Source: OMIW01 sp044235645 (GTDB lineage: Bacteria > Bdellovibrionota_C > UBA2361 > OMIW01). From it: a stretch of DNA of 64,000 nucleotides. The notes below the pieces were generated by a model. The model saw only the letters and a list, made by a program, of their open reading frames with translations. It did not search any database and was not told where the DNA came from. Position numbers and translations under genes: made by a program. Below, in pieces: positions 1-8,077 of this stretch. Positions within the stretch are counted from its first letter, which is position 1; every line of letters begins with the position of its first letter. The DNA lies in assembly GCA_044235645.1 (NCBI GenBank), contig JBIIHQ010000001.1:331418-395417 (forward strand), in the 5' to 3' direction.

Positions 1-1095
1 AATATCAACGAGTGCAAAAAGCAGAAGGTCCAGTTTCTTCCACCGGATGTCAACGAGAGTAGTGCCCGCTTTTCAGTCCAGAATAAGGCGATCCGGTATG
101 GCCTCGCTGCAATTAAAGGTGTGGGGGAAAAGGCGGTTTCCTCAATAATCGAGGGGCGGTCGGGAGAAGGTACGTCGGATAAGAATAAATTCACGAGTCT
201 TGATGATTTCTTATGTCGGGTTGATCCACACGCCCTGAACCGACGAGTTCTTGAAACGCTCATAAAAAGCGGAGCGTGCGACTCTTTTGGAGTCAGTCGC
301 CGCGAATTGATGGAGACCCTCGAAGAATCCCTCAAGATAGCCCAGATTGAACATAAGGAAAAAAAATCAAAACAGATATCTCTCTTCTCGATGTTCGATG
401 AAGCTCCTCGATCCCGTCGAGGACCGCGAGGTATACCCGAGTGGCCAGTAACGCAGCGGCTCTCTTACGAACGAGAAGCGCTCGGATTCTTTATCTCGGG
501 GCATCCTCTGGAGAAGTTCCGGTATGAATTGAAGTCAGGAGGGGCGGTAACGACTGATGATGTCAAGGCAGCACGAAAATCGGTTGATGTGCGGATGGGG
601 GGAGTGGTTACCGCTTTAAAGCTCAAGAATACCAAGAAGGGTGACCGGTACGCCTCGTTCATTCTTGAGGATCACCTCGGAACGATAGAGGCGCTCGCAT
701 GGCCGGATACTTATCAGCGGATTGAGCCGGTGCTCTCGAGGCAGGATCCGGTACTCGTCATGGGAAAAGCTGATATTTCTGATGAACGGTGCACCCTGAT
801 AGTTGATCAGATGGAGTCGCTTGCGGACATTCGCTCCCGGGGGGCGAAGGCGGGGATTGTTATTTTTCGGGTCGATGATGACATCGTAGTCCGGGCGAAA
901 CGGTTCTCGGAGATAGTCCGCGGGTTCCCGGGCTCTTGCCCGCTTCAGCTGCGGTTACAGCTGCGGGAGGGAACCTGTGTCATAACGCCTCGAGGAGAGG
1001 GGGGAGCACCGATTACGGTAGCACCCTCGGAGGAACTCTGCGATCAGCTCGAAGAGCTTTTCGGGAGGCCGATTATTGGATTCACCACGGTTTGA
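1..1095 (+). CDS. dnaE: DNA polymerase III alpha subunit, C-terminal part (partial)
   Basis: This is the 3' third of the replicative polymerase gene; the reading frame is open from base 1, so the 5' part lies outside the window. The first codons give the family's C-K-x-x-x-V-x-F-L-P-P-D-V-N-E-S motif, followed by the helix-hairpin-helix segment (IKGVGEKAV). A later OB-fold segment has the typical GGVV...KGDRYASFILED...LAWPD pattern. The protein acts in the Pol III holoenzyme during chromosome replication, and this end carries the DNA-binding HhH, OB and clamp-contacting regions. It ends in TGA, and a 57-codon gene follows 39 bases later on the same strand. Identity is secure; only the N-terminal PHP and palm domains are missing because of the window edge. 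Confidence 0.95.
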   Translation, partial: NINECKKQKVQFLPPDVNESSARFSVQNKAIRYGLAAIKGVGEKAVSSIIEGRSGEGTSDKNKFTSLDDFLCRVDPHALNRRVLETLIKSGACDSFGVSRRELMETLEESLKIAQIEHKEKKSKQISLFSMFDEAPRSRRGPRGIPEWPVTQRLSYEREALGFFISGHPLEKFRYELKSGGAVTTDDVKAARKSVDVRMGGVVTALKLKNTKKGDRYASFILEDHLGTIEALAWPDTYQRIEPVLSRQDPVLVMGKADISDERCTLIVDQMESLADIRSRGAKAGIVIFRVDDDIVVRAKRFSEIVRGFPGSCPLQLRLQLREGTCVITPRGEGGAPITVAPSEELCDQLEELFGRPIIGFTTV

Positions 1096-1134
1096 GCGGT
1101 ATCGAAGTTGAGGGTAAATGCGAAGGGGGAAACG

Positions 1135-1308
1135 ATGGATAATCAGGGAAGACTACGAGTGCCCTTTACCAAGGGAACGTATCTTATTTTAGGGGCGATC
1201 GTGGGGGGGCTTATCTTTGCTTTCACTATTGGAAAGTTTTTGGGAGCGACGTTGGCTGGAAGTGCGGAGAGCGATGATGAGAGGGACATTCAGATCGATA
1301 TCCGGTAA
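1135..1308 (+). CDS. small single-pass membrane protein (57 aa)
   Basis: A short ORF starts at ATG 1135, preceded by the Shine-Dalgarno-like run AAGGGGGA with 4 bases spacing. A TTG further upstream (1108) is in frame but has no ribosome site. The product has a short basic N-terminus, one clear hydrophobic span (about residues 16-37, ILGAIVGGLIFAFTIGKFLG) and an acidic tail (ESDDERDIQ). That layout predicts a one-helix inner-membrane protein with its N-terminus inside. It lies 39 bases after dnaE on the same strand and may be co-transcribed with it. I do not recognise a family. The strong ribosome site, amphipathic layout and clean stop support a real gene, but the size leaves doubt. Confidence 0.55.
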   Translation: MDNQGRLRVPFTKGTYLILGAIVGGLIFAFTIGKFLGATLAGSAESDDERDIQIDIR

Positions 1309-1803
1309 TGGTGAGGCGAGAATTTGTGCCCAGTTTGGTGAGGCTTCAGACCCCCTCATCCTCAAGACCAATTAACTCAGCTTGTCTCTTCCTGATAGGA
1401 TCTTGTTAGTTGGAACAGCTCAGCGGGGGGAAGGGGTGAACGATCTGTGCTCTGCGAGGTATTGAGGGAGGCGGGACCTTTTTGCAGAATGTAGTCAATT
1501 CGGTAAAGAGAATGCGGGCGAGTGGACGACTAACCTGGAACAGGCACAGAGATTGAGACTTCCTGATTGCAAGAGGCGGCGTTTTTTCCCGACAACACTC
1601 GATTAAGTTGATGTAAGGCCCAACCACTTCGATAAAGTAAAATGAATTTGTATCCGACCTAACTCCTGCGTGCCGAGAGAGACCTCCTCACGGCCTTACC
1701 CATCATGCTCAGCTCCTCTCAATGAGGGGCAGTATCAGAATAGAGAGAAATAGGCGAAGTCTTGCTTATCGCCATTGAAGTCCTTCTCGAGCATATATCC
1801 ACA
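1309..1803. other. intergenic region between convergent genes
   Basis: About 495 bases separate the small membrane-protein gene from the 3' end of the NAD island on the other strand. The open frames here are short, lack ribosome sites and look like noise. An imperfect hairpin at 1672-1694 (GCCGAGAG / CTCACGGC, one mismatch) could help terminate the minus-strand operon, but no T-run follows it. I see no RNA gene or repeat. Confidence 0.5.
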
Positions 1804-3795
1804 TCAAGCCACATCTGCCGGCCGACTCCAAAATCGATCAAGGGCGGTTGATTCATACGAGAGGGGGGGGGTGGTGATCCTTTCAAGATATGATTGAACT
1901 CCAGCAAAAAGGGATGATCGCATCGAATCAGTCGGCGGTCCGCCTTCAAGAGAGGTAAACTTCAATCCTCGAAGGTCTGTCCAGTTTTTTGCAGCAAAGC
2001 TGCATGCATGAAAGGCTGTTCCAACCTTGAATTGCTCTTCATGCTGAATTGGATATCCCGATTTTCGCCGAGAATTAAGATAACTTTCAACGAGGCCATC
2101 GATATGGTCCATGACTTCATCAAGCCTCTCACCATCAATCGAGTTATCTCCCGCGGGTTTTATTTTTTGTCTCCGGGCCCACTCTACGAGAAAGTATCCG
2201 ACTGACTTACCCACATCCTTCGCCGGATCACCGGTAGATGCGACTCTCCCGAGGTAATAGGCTGCCTGATTGTTGTCGATGACTCGGCAGCCAGCCTCCG
2301 TGCGAAACATATTTGAGGGATAAAGATCTCCGTGTATCATCCCGTCTTCAATAGAGGATGGATGACAGACAAGAAGGTTTCGATAAGCTGTGATCAAACC
2401 ATGAATCTTTCGACTCAGCGCAGAGGGCACGGATTCGAGTCTTTGCTCGAGGACACGAATGTCATAACCGATATTATAGACTCGCTGTGCGTCATCACGA
2501 TAAGTCGCCAGTACGCGGGGCTCCTTTTTTTCCGGTGGGAGTGCTTGCGTGTGAAAGTCGCTGAGAAGCTGACCGTGCTCCCTTACAAAGTCTCGGGAAG
2601 CCTGTGTATCGGAGAAAGTGGGTCCGTACCGCTGGTCTTCATCGTGGCTTCCGGCGAATGGATACAAAGCAAAAAAGTTTTCATTTCCAAAGCGACCCCA
2701 CGCCTTTGGTAGGATCGCTTGCTCATGGAACCCATCAAGCGCTAACTCTGACAGAATCTCCTCAAGTCTATCCGGACCGCTCGCAATTTTAATTACAGAT
2801 ACGGGTTCCGATCTTGAATCTTTTAAAATTCCTACAAATGCTCGTGTTCCTGACGTCGTAGAGGGCCGCTCCAGCGACCATGTACCCCGTGAGGCGACAT
2901 TATCAAGATTGGTTTCAATACCCACAATTTTTTCTAAAACAGCGCTGTACCACTCTTGGTCAAGGTCCGATGCCGGAAAAGGAGAGGGAAGGCTACCAAG
3001 ATCCCGCAAGCCTCGTCTGAAAAATTCGTAGAGATCAGGATCCTCTCGGAGGAATGGAGTGGGCCTCTCACCGTGCTGGCGTATCAATGACTTAAATATC
3101 TCTCCTGGAGTCCTATCTCCGAATCGGGCAAATCGTTCATGAAGAACCTCGTTCAGTATCAGTTGAAATTGTTCATTGACGATCTTCTGTTCGATAACAC
3201 CACCCCTTGCTGCCATTCCTTCAAATAATTTTGCCGCCTGATAGCGACAATAGAAGTCATGACTGAGACGAATGTAAGAGGTATCCCTCTCCGTTGCAGC
3301 GATAGATCGCTTCGGACGCTCTCTGTTCTGACTTCGTAGTTCCTCGATATCGTTTGCAAGGGAAGCAATACATCCCCGTATCAGTTTACCTATCCCCTCC
3401 GACGAAGTGCCCTCTAGTTCATTAGAAATCAATTGCAGAAAGGCTTCAAAACGATCATTCGCCCTTCGAGCCAGCCGCTCATACTCGCATTTTGTACGAT
3501 CAGATAAAAGCGAAGCAGGAATTACCTTCACATTCTCGATGAAATTTCCCCGTTGTGTTCGCCGGTAATTAACCCAATACTCTTCGGGAACGTTCTTATC
3601 AATAAGATATCTCCGAAATTCATCAGAGGACATTTTGAGTGGTTCCTGGCACGAATCTATATTCATGAGGCTCCAGTTCGGCCCTGGTCGAGAATACGCG
3701 CGCTCAATGTGAAGGATCAGCTTAACCAGCTCTTTTTGCTCGGAAGAGATCGGGGTACTCCTTTCGGTTTGACGGAATTCGCTCTGAGCAAACAA
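1804..3795 (-). CDS. aminoglycoside-phosphotransferase-fold kinase-like protein, 663 aa
   Basis: The C-terminal half (about residues 315-640) has the landmarks of the APH/choline-kinase fold. These are a lysine in VSVIKIA (K336), the catalytic-loop motif MIHGDLYPSN (H488, D490, N495), and a metal-site motif in which the usual D-x-D/E becomes VIDNNQA (D507). A further acidic pair sits in GDPAKDVGK. The first 300 residues are mostly helical-looking and match no family I know. The TTG start at 3793-3795 has AGGGAG about 9 bases upstream. It is the last gene of the minus-strand NAD island, 100 bases after the Nudix-NadD gene. Small-molecule phosphorylation, perhaps of a nucleoside or ribose derivative, is inferred only from fold and neighbours. 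The substrate is unknown. Confidence 0.75.
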   Translation of the reverse strand: MFAQSEFRQTERSTPISSEQKELVKLILHIERAYSRPGPNWSLMNIDSCQEPLKMSSDEFRRYLIDKNVPEEYWVNYRRTQRGNFIENVKVIPASLLSDRTKCEYERLARRANDRFEAFLQLISNELEGTSSEGIGKLIRGCIASLANDIEELRSQNRERPKRSIAATERDTSYIRLSHDFYCRYQAAKLFEGMAARGGVIEQKIVNEQFQLILNEVLHERFARFGDRTPGEIFKSLIRQHGERPTPFLREDPDLYEFFRRGLRDLGSLPSPFPASDLDQEWYSAVLEKIVGIETNLDNVASRGTWSLERPSTTSGTRAFVGILKDSRSEPVSVIKIASGPDRLEEILSELALDGFHEQAILPKAWGRFGNENFFALYPFAGSHDEDQRYGPTFSDTQASRDFVREHGQLLSDFHTQALPPEKKEPRVLATYRDDAQRVYNIGYDIRVLEQRLESVPSALSRKIHGLITAYRNLLVCHPSSIEDGMIHGDLYPSNMFRTEAGCRVIDNNQAAYYLGRVASTGDPAKDVGKSVGYFLVEWARRQKIKPAGDNSIDGERLDEVMDHIDGLVESYLNSRRKSGYPIQHEEQFKVGTAFHACSFAAKNWTDLRGLKFTSLEGGPPTDSMRSSLFAGVQSYLERITTPPLSYESTALDRFWSRPADVA

Positions 3796-3895
3796 TGTAA
3801 GTCACTCCCTAAATATTATTGGTAATAATGAGAGGCTGGTCAGGATTGACAAAACCTCTGACTTCCACATCGATCATCGAAATACCGGCAACTAA

Positions 3896-5476
3896 TTAAG
3901 GTATAAAGGGAGATAGCCCATAGAGGCCATGCTCCTTGATGTAATCAAAAACTCGAGGATCTAATCCATCCGGATCATTTCCATCCAAAAGAGACCTCCT
4001 CACTGTGGTTGAACTCGTTGGTGACAACTTGACATCTGTCCAATGTATCGAATGTCTCTGGGGCCCGCGGATGTGGTCTGATTCCGCAAGGTCTTTCAGA
4101 CTTGTGTATCCGTCTCGAGAGCAGGCTATTATCTCAACCAGGGAATGCAACTTCTCCGGATTTTTCCAGCGTGGCAACTGGGCAATACAATCCGCACCAA
4201 GAATCAAGAATAATGTTGCAAAGTCAGGAGGAATTTCTCGTTTGATATGCTCGATTAGATCAACCGTCCGGTCCAAAGTCTCGTCTCTAAGCTGGACGGG
4301 AGACACGAATAGTCCAGGATGATCGGCAAGCGCAATTTCAAGCATCGTAAGACGCTCTGCGGGAGATCCAGAGGGCGAGTGTTCTTTAAGAGGGTTCTGG
4401 TTGGTAGGGATGAAAATAACAGCTTCAAGATCGTGCTTTTCCCGAATAATCTCGGCAAGGTGCACATGCTCAGTGTGAACTGGATCGAAACTTCCGCCCA
4501 GTATACCAACGCGTCCCCGAATAGCTCGTAAATTGGTGAGAAGGGGCTCGTGCGGAATGTCACTTATCTGTCCGGTATTGAAGGAATCCTTTCGCCACTC
4601 TCGTGATTGAGCGATAGCCATACTGAGGAGCTTTCCGTGACTCGCGTATAACGACTCAGCTACTTGATGTGTTACTGGTGCCCATTTGAGCCCACTATTC
4701 TGATTTTCGGGACAAAGATTTTGTTGAAGAGCAGGATGACCCTCGCTCAAATGAAAATGAAAGGCGTTTGTCTCGACCCACGCATGATCGGTGATCCTGG
4801 GATCGGCTTTATCGGATCTCATTCGGTCGCCGACTATTCCCTGATAAACGGGATCCGCCGAGATGCAAAAATCCAGGAGGTTCATTCCTGTCTCCTCGCA
4901 GAGCTCTCGAAGCGCAGTGGTCAACGGGGCTTCGCCGGAGTCAACAAATCCACCTGGGAGTGCCCATTCCCCAGAGGGACGACGAACAAGGAGGACCTGT
5001 AGCTCTCCCCCATATTCTCGGGTTACAATGGCGTCCGCTGCGTGATTAGGCCCCCATTTTCCGAGTGCCGCCCGACCTGAAATCCCGACCCTTCCCAAGG
5101 GATTAAGAGGACGACCGGTTTCGGGATCGTGCTTCAACTTACCCTCGTAGGAATGCCTTTCAGGGGCGGCGAATAGTTCAGCAAATTCCTCTTTCGTGAG
5201 GTTCTCTGGGTCTGCATATCCTAAATTGTTCTTTGTTCGATCATTGCGAATCACCGAAGGGGACGTGTATTCCGATGGTGCATATTCTGGATAATCCTTG
5301 GACCATGAACGGTTATGAGGAGCTACATGGTCTCGTGGAGGATACTCGCGAGCCACGGGAATGCAATCGATGATCGATGAGCGCCGAAAAGTGGAATCTT
5401 CGTTAACAAACCGTGTAAGATCAAGCATCTGAGCCTGTATCGCACCTTCAGGTGTGTCTTGTGCAGTATCGATCAT
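3896..5476 (-). CDS. nadD: fused NUDT9/TRPM2-like ADP-ribose pyrophosphatase + nicotinate-mononucleotide adenylyltransferase (NadD)
   Basis: Residues 45-295 resemble the human NUDT9 / TRPM2 C-terminal ADP-ribose hydrolase. They carry GRPLNPLGRVGISGR (121-135), KWGPNHAADAIVTR, a full Nudix box at 176-198 (GE at 181-182, REL, EE, TGM) and DPRITDHAWVET. This domain should split ADP-ribose into AMP and ribose 5-phosphate. Residues 320-526 are NadD: GGSFDPVH (327-334), PTNQNPLKEH, LGADCIAQLPRW and the SSTTVRR motif near 488-494. This domain should join ATP and NaMN to make NaAD. The nucleotidyltransferase H-x-G-H motif reads HTEH here, with Glu for Gly. The start ATG has GGAGG 5 bases upstream. 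It lies 26 bases after pncA and is probably in the same transcript. Both assignments come from remembered family motifs. Confidence 0.9.
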   Translation of the reverse strand: MIDTAQDTPEGAIQAQMLDLTRFVNEDSTFRRSSIIDCIPVAREYPPRDHVAPHNRSWSKDYPEYAPSEYTSPSVIRNDRTKNNLGYADPENLTKEEFAELFAAPERHSYEGKLKHDPETGRPLNPLGRVGISGRAALGKWGPNHAADAIVTREYGGELQVLLVRRPSGEWALPGGFVDSGEAPLTTALRELCEETGMNLLDFCISADPVYQGIVGDRMRSDKADPRITDHAWVETNAFHFHLSEGHPALQQNLCPENQNSGLKWAPVTHQVAESLYASHGKLLSMAIAQSREWRKDSFNTGQISDIPHEPLLTNLRAIRGRVGILGGSFDPVHTEHVHLAEIIREKHDLEAVIFIPTNQNPLKEHSPSGSPAERLTMLEIALADHPGLFVSPVQLRDETLDRTVDLIEHIKREIPPDFATLFLILGADCIAQLPRWKNPEKLHSLVEIIACSRDGYTSLKDLAESDHIRGPQRHSIHWTDVKLSPTSSTTVRRSLLDGNDPDGLDPRVFDYIKEHGLYGLSPFIP

Positions 5477-5502
5477 GTTACCTCCGTGAAGGATTTCACT
5501 GA

Positions 5503-6216
5503 CTAGCGTTCTATGCCTCGATGTCGCTCGTTATCGCGAGATCGTAAATCGCCACGGCTTCGACAGCGCTCACGGAGGATGTCGTTGCTGTATACTGCTT
5601 CTATCTGGTGTCCTCGAAGCTCACGAAGAAGAGATATTTCCGCCTCTGGTGTTTGGTCAACGGCTCTGCACGCATCAAGAATAATTCTCGTTTTCATACC
5701 AAGAGCGGAAGCATCAATGGCCGTTGCTTTGACGCAATAATCTAGAGCGAGTCCACAAACATCAACCTCAATATCCGTGAGTGGCTCGCCGTTTTTGACG
5801 GACTCTCGGATCAGGTGCGCTCTGAGCCCTGTATCCTTAAGGTGAGCGTTATCAAAAAACGCACTATATGAATCGATCACAGAATCAATTCCTTTTTGTG
5901 CAACAAAATCTGCCAGAGCAATCCGAAGTTCAGAATGAAATTCACATCCATGAGTACCCTGAACGCAATGGCGAGGCCACAAGATTTGGTCGCCATGCTC
6001 AGTTTTAATTGACTCGAATGGCTTTCCACCTTCATGATTATCAGCGAAGCTGACATGATCGCTCGGATGAAAGTCCTGCGACAGAACGATCAGATCATAT
6101 TCGCCATGTGCCATGAGGTTATTTACCACTGGCACGATCTTATCTCCATCGGTTACTGCGAGAGCGCCGCCGGGACAGAAATCATTTTGAACGTCAACGA
6201 CAATTAATACCTTCAT
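5503..6216 (-). CDS. pncA: nicotinamidase
   Basis: The 238-residue product hydrolyses nicotinamide to nicotinate and ammonia in the cytosol. The isochorismatase-fold landmarks are present: the catalytic Asp in VVDVQNDFCPGGAL, the metal ligands in SQDFHPSDHVSF (Asp, His, His), a Lys before VIDSYSAFFDN, and the nucleophile Cys in LALDYCVKATAIDA. These align well with E. coli PncA as I recall it. I chose ATG 6216 because AAAGGAGAAAAT lies directly upstream. The longer frame (to 6273) overlaps nadE and has no ribosome site. A basic C-terminal tail rich in Arg follows the usual end of the family. It sits 16 bases after nadE and 26 bases before the Nudix-NadD gene, so it is very likely one operon. 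Confidence 0.96.
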   Translation of the reverse strand: MKVLIVVDVQNDFCPGGALAVTDGDKIVPVVNNLMAHGEYDLIVLSQDFHPSDHVSFADNHEGGKPFESIKTEHGDQILWPRHCVQGTHGCEFHSELRIALADFVAQKGIDSVIDSYSAFFDNAHLKDTGLRAHLIRESVKNGEPLTDIEVDVCGLALDYCVKATAIDASALGMKTRIILDACRAVDQTPEAEISLLRELRGHQIEAVYSNDILRERCRSRGDLRSRDNERHRGIER

Positions 6217-6232
6217 ATTTTCTCCTTTCCTG

Positions 6233-8077
6233 TTACAGATATCCGTGCGACATCGGCATGCGTCTTCCGACACCGAATGCGCGCGGTGTTACTCGAATTC
6301 CCGGGCTGGCTTGCCTCCTCTTCCACTCTGAGCGGTCTAACTTTCGATAGACATTCCGAATAAGGTCCTCTCCGTACTCCTCAGAGAAGCAGTTCAGCGC
6401 ATCGGAAAAGCTCAGCTGCCCTTCAACTATCCCGCGGACAAGTGGGGCGATATGCTGGGGGTCATCTCCCATCACATCTGCATCGACCTGGCTTTCCTTT
6501 AATTCTGCACTCGGGGGACGATTTATTGTCGTCCAAGGTATAATTTCGCGCCCGGCTCGGTGATTAATAAACCGTGCGAGGGCAAAGACGCGATCCTTGT
6601 CGACGTCTCCCAGAACACTAAATCCTCCGACCATGTCGCCGTAGATGGTGCAATTATCGAGTGCGAGCTCAGTCTTGTTTCCGGTGTTCAGTACCAGCCC
6701 CTGCGAACGATTTGCGTAATACATGAGGTAGATCATCCGGAGCCGAGCTTGAATATTTTCCTCGGAAGCACCAACTGGCATCGTAGCTAATTCGGTGTCT
6801 TCGTCGAGAGTAGCGATGGATGCCGAAAAAGCCCGTTCAATCGAAACACTTTTGAAGGAAATGGCGAGGTTTTGGGCAAGAAGTGCCGCATCGCCCTTTG
6901 TCTCCTCCGAGTTATAGCGAGAGGGAAGAGTTATGCCACAGACCCTTTCAGCACCGAGCGCTTCTACCGCAAGAGCGGCAACGACTGCCGAATCAATTCC
7001 CCCACTTAGTCCGATGAATGCGTGCTTAAGGTTCGCCTTGTTTATGTTTCCGACCCGGGTGAAGTAGTCTTTAATACCAAGCACAAGAGCCTGATACAGC
7101 TCTTCGACCTCCTCAACCGGAGGAAGTTCAAGCTCCTGTGGAGCAAAAATATCCGAGATTAGAAGCTGCTCGCTGAATCCCCGTCCTATCGCAGAAAGTT
7201 GCCCCTTTTGATTCATAATCATACTTCGGCCGTCGAAGATGACCTCTCCGTCGAAACCATCAAATCCTCCAACGAGATTTGCATAAATCATCGGGACCTT
7301 GTGCGCAGCGGCCGTTGATGAGAGCAGCTGGTGACGTATCGGCAACTTGCCGATATGGAACGGAGATGCGGATAGGTTGACGATCAGGTTAGCTCCCGAA
7401 TTGACCAGTTCCCTCGTGGGATCCGTCTGGTATCCCGCGCTCCAGAGGTCCTCACATATCTCGGTTCCTAAGGTGACTGACCCTATCGTCCACACGTGAG
7501 AGCCGCGAGATGGGGCAAAGTAGCGATCTTCAAAAAAAATATCGTAGTTGGGTAGGAGTGCCTTGTCCTGGGTTCCGAGCAATTCGCCATCGTGGATGAT
7601 TGCAGCCGAATTGTAGAGCATCGGCCTTCCTCCCGATCGCATCGCTGAAGGATCAACATCAACGAACCCCACAACGACGGTTAAGCCCATACTAGCCTTT
7701 TTAATCTGCTCGAGAGCTGCAAGGTTTGCTTCGATGTATCCCGGATTCCAGAGCAGATCCATCGAGCAATACCCAGGAATCGCCAGTTCTGGAAAGACAA
7801 CCAGGTCAGCGCCCTGATCGCGGGCATCATTGATATACCTGATAATCTTCTCTGTGTTGGCGGTTATCGCACCGGGTTCGGTTGATATTTGCGCTATGGC
7901 CACGCGATACGGCGTTCCTGTGGTAAGCAGGCTCCGGCTTACCAACTTCGCGGATTCGGGGATCTCCGTAGATGATGCCCTTTCGAACAAACGCTGAGCG
8001 TTTTGCTCGGAGGGCAATGACGCGGTCGACCGATTTCCGGTTTGCATGACAGAAGAATCTAGTCGCTCTGGACCCAT
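6233..8077 (-). CDS. nadE: glutamine-dependent NAD+ synthetase
   Basis: This enzyme makes NAD+ from nicotinate adenine dinucleotide, ATP and glutamine. The N-terminal nitrilase-type amidase domain has its Glu-Lys-Cys triad in VVFPELAIPGY (E97), QDKALLPNYD (K172) and LGTEICEDLW (C208). The C-terminal synthetase domain has the ATP-binding loop GLSGGIDSAVVAAL and later VLNTGNKTELAL. About 55 residues precede the amidase domain. The ATG at 8077 is supported by GAGAGGGGG upstream, and the start overlaps the end of pncB by 19 bases, which suggests translational coupling. Because ammonia comes from glutamine, the route does not depend on free ammonium. A full-length, intact enzyme. Confidence 0.97.
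   Translation of the reverse strand: MGPERLDSSVMQTGNRSTASLPSEQNAQRLFERASSTEIPESAKLVSRSLLTTGTPYRVAIAQISTEPGAITANTEKIIRYINDARDQGADLVVFPELAIPGYCSMDLLWNPGYIEANLAALEQIKKASMGLTVVVGFVDVDPSAMRSGGRPMLYNSAAIIHDGELLGTQDKALLPNYDIFFEDRYFAPSRGSHVWTIGSVTLGTEICEDLWSAGYQTDPTRELVNSGANLIVNLSASPFHIGKLPIRHQLLSSTAAAHKVPMIYANLVGGFDGFDGEVIFDGRSMIMNQKGQLSAIGRGFSEQLLISDIFAPQELELPPVEEVEELYQALVLGIKDYFTRVGNINKANLKHAFIGLSGGIDSAVVAALAVEALGAERVCGITLPSRYNSEETKGDAALLAQNLAISFKSVSIERAFSASIATLDEDTELATMPVGASEENIQARLRMIYLMYYANRSQGLVLNTGNKTELALDNCTIYGDMVGGFSVLGDVDKDRVFALARFINHRAGREIIPWTTINRPPSAELKESQVDADVMGDDPQHIAPLVRGIVEGQLSFSDALNCFSEEYGEDLIRNVYRKLDRSEWKRRQASPGIRVTPRAFGVGRRMPMSHGYL

Noticed and set aside
2332..3031. Several plus-strand frames over 60 codons long inside the APH-fold gene.
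   Set aside because: They are antisense shadows of the 663-residue gene, which has clear kinase motifs.
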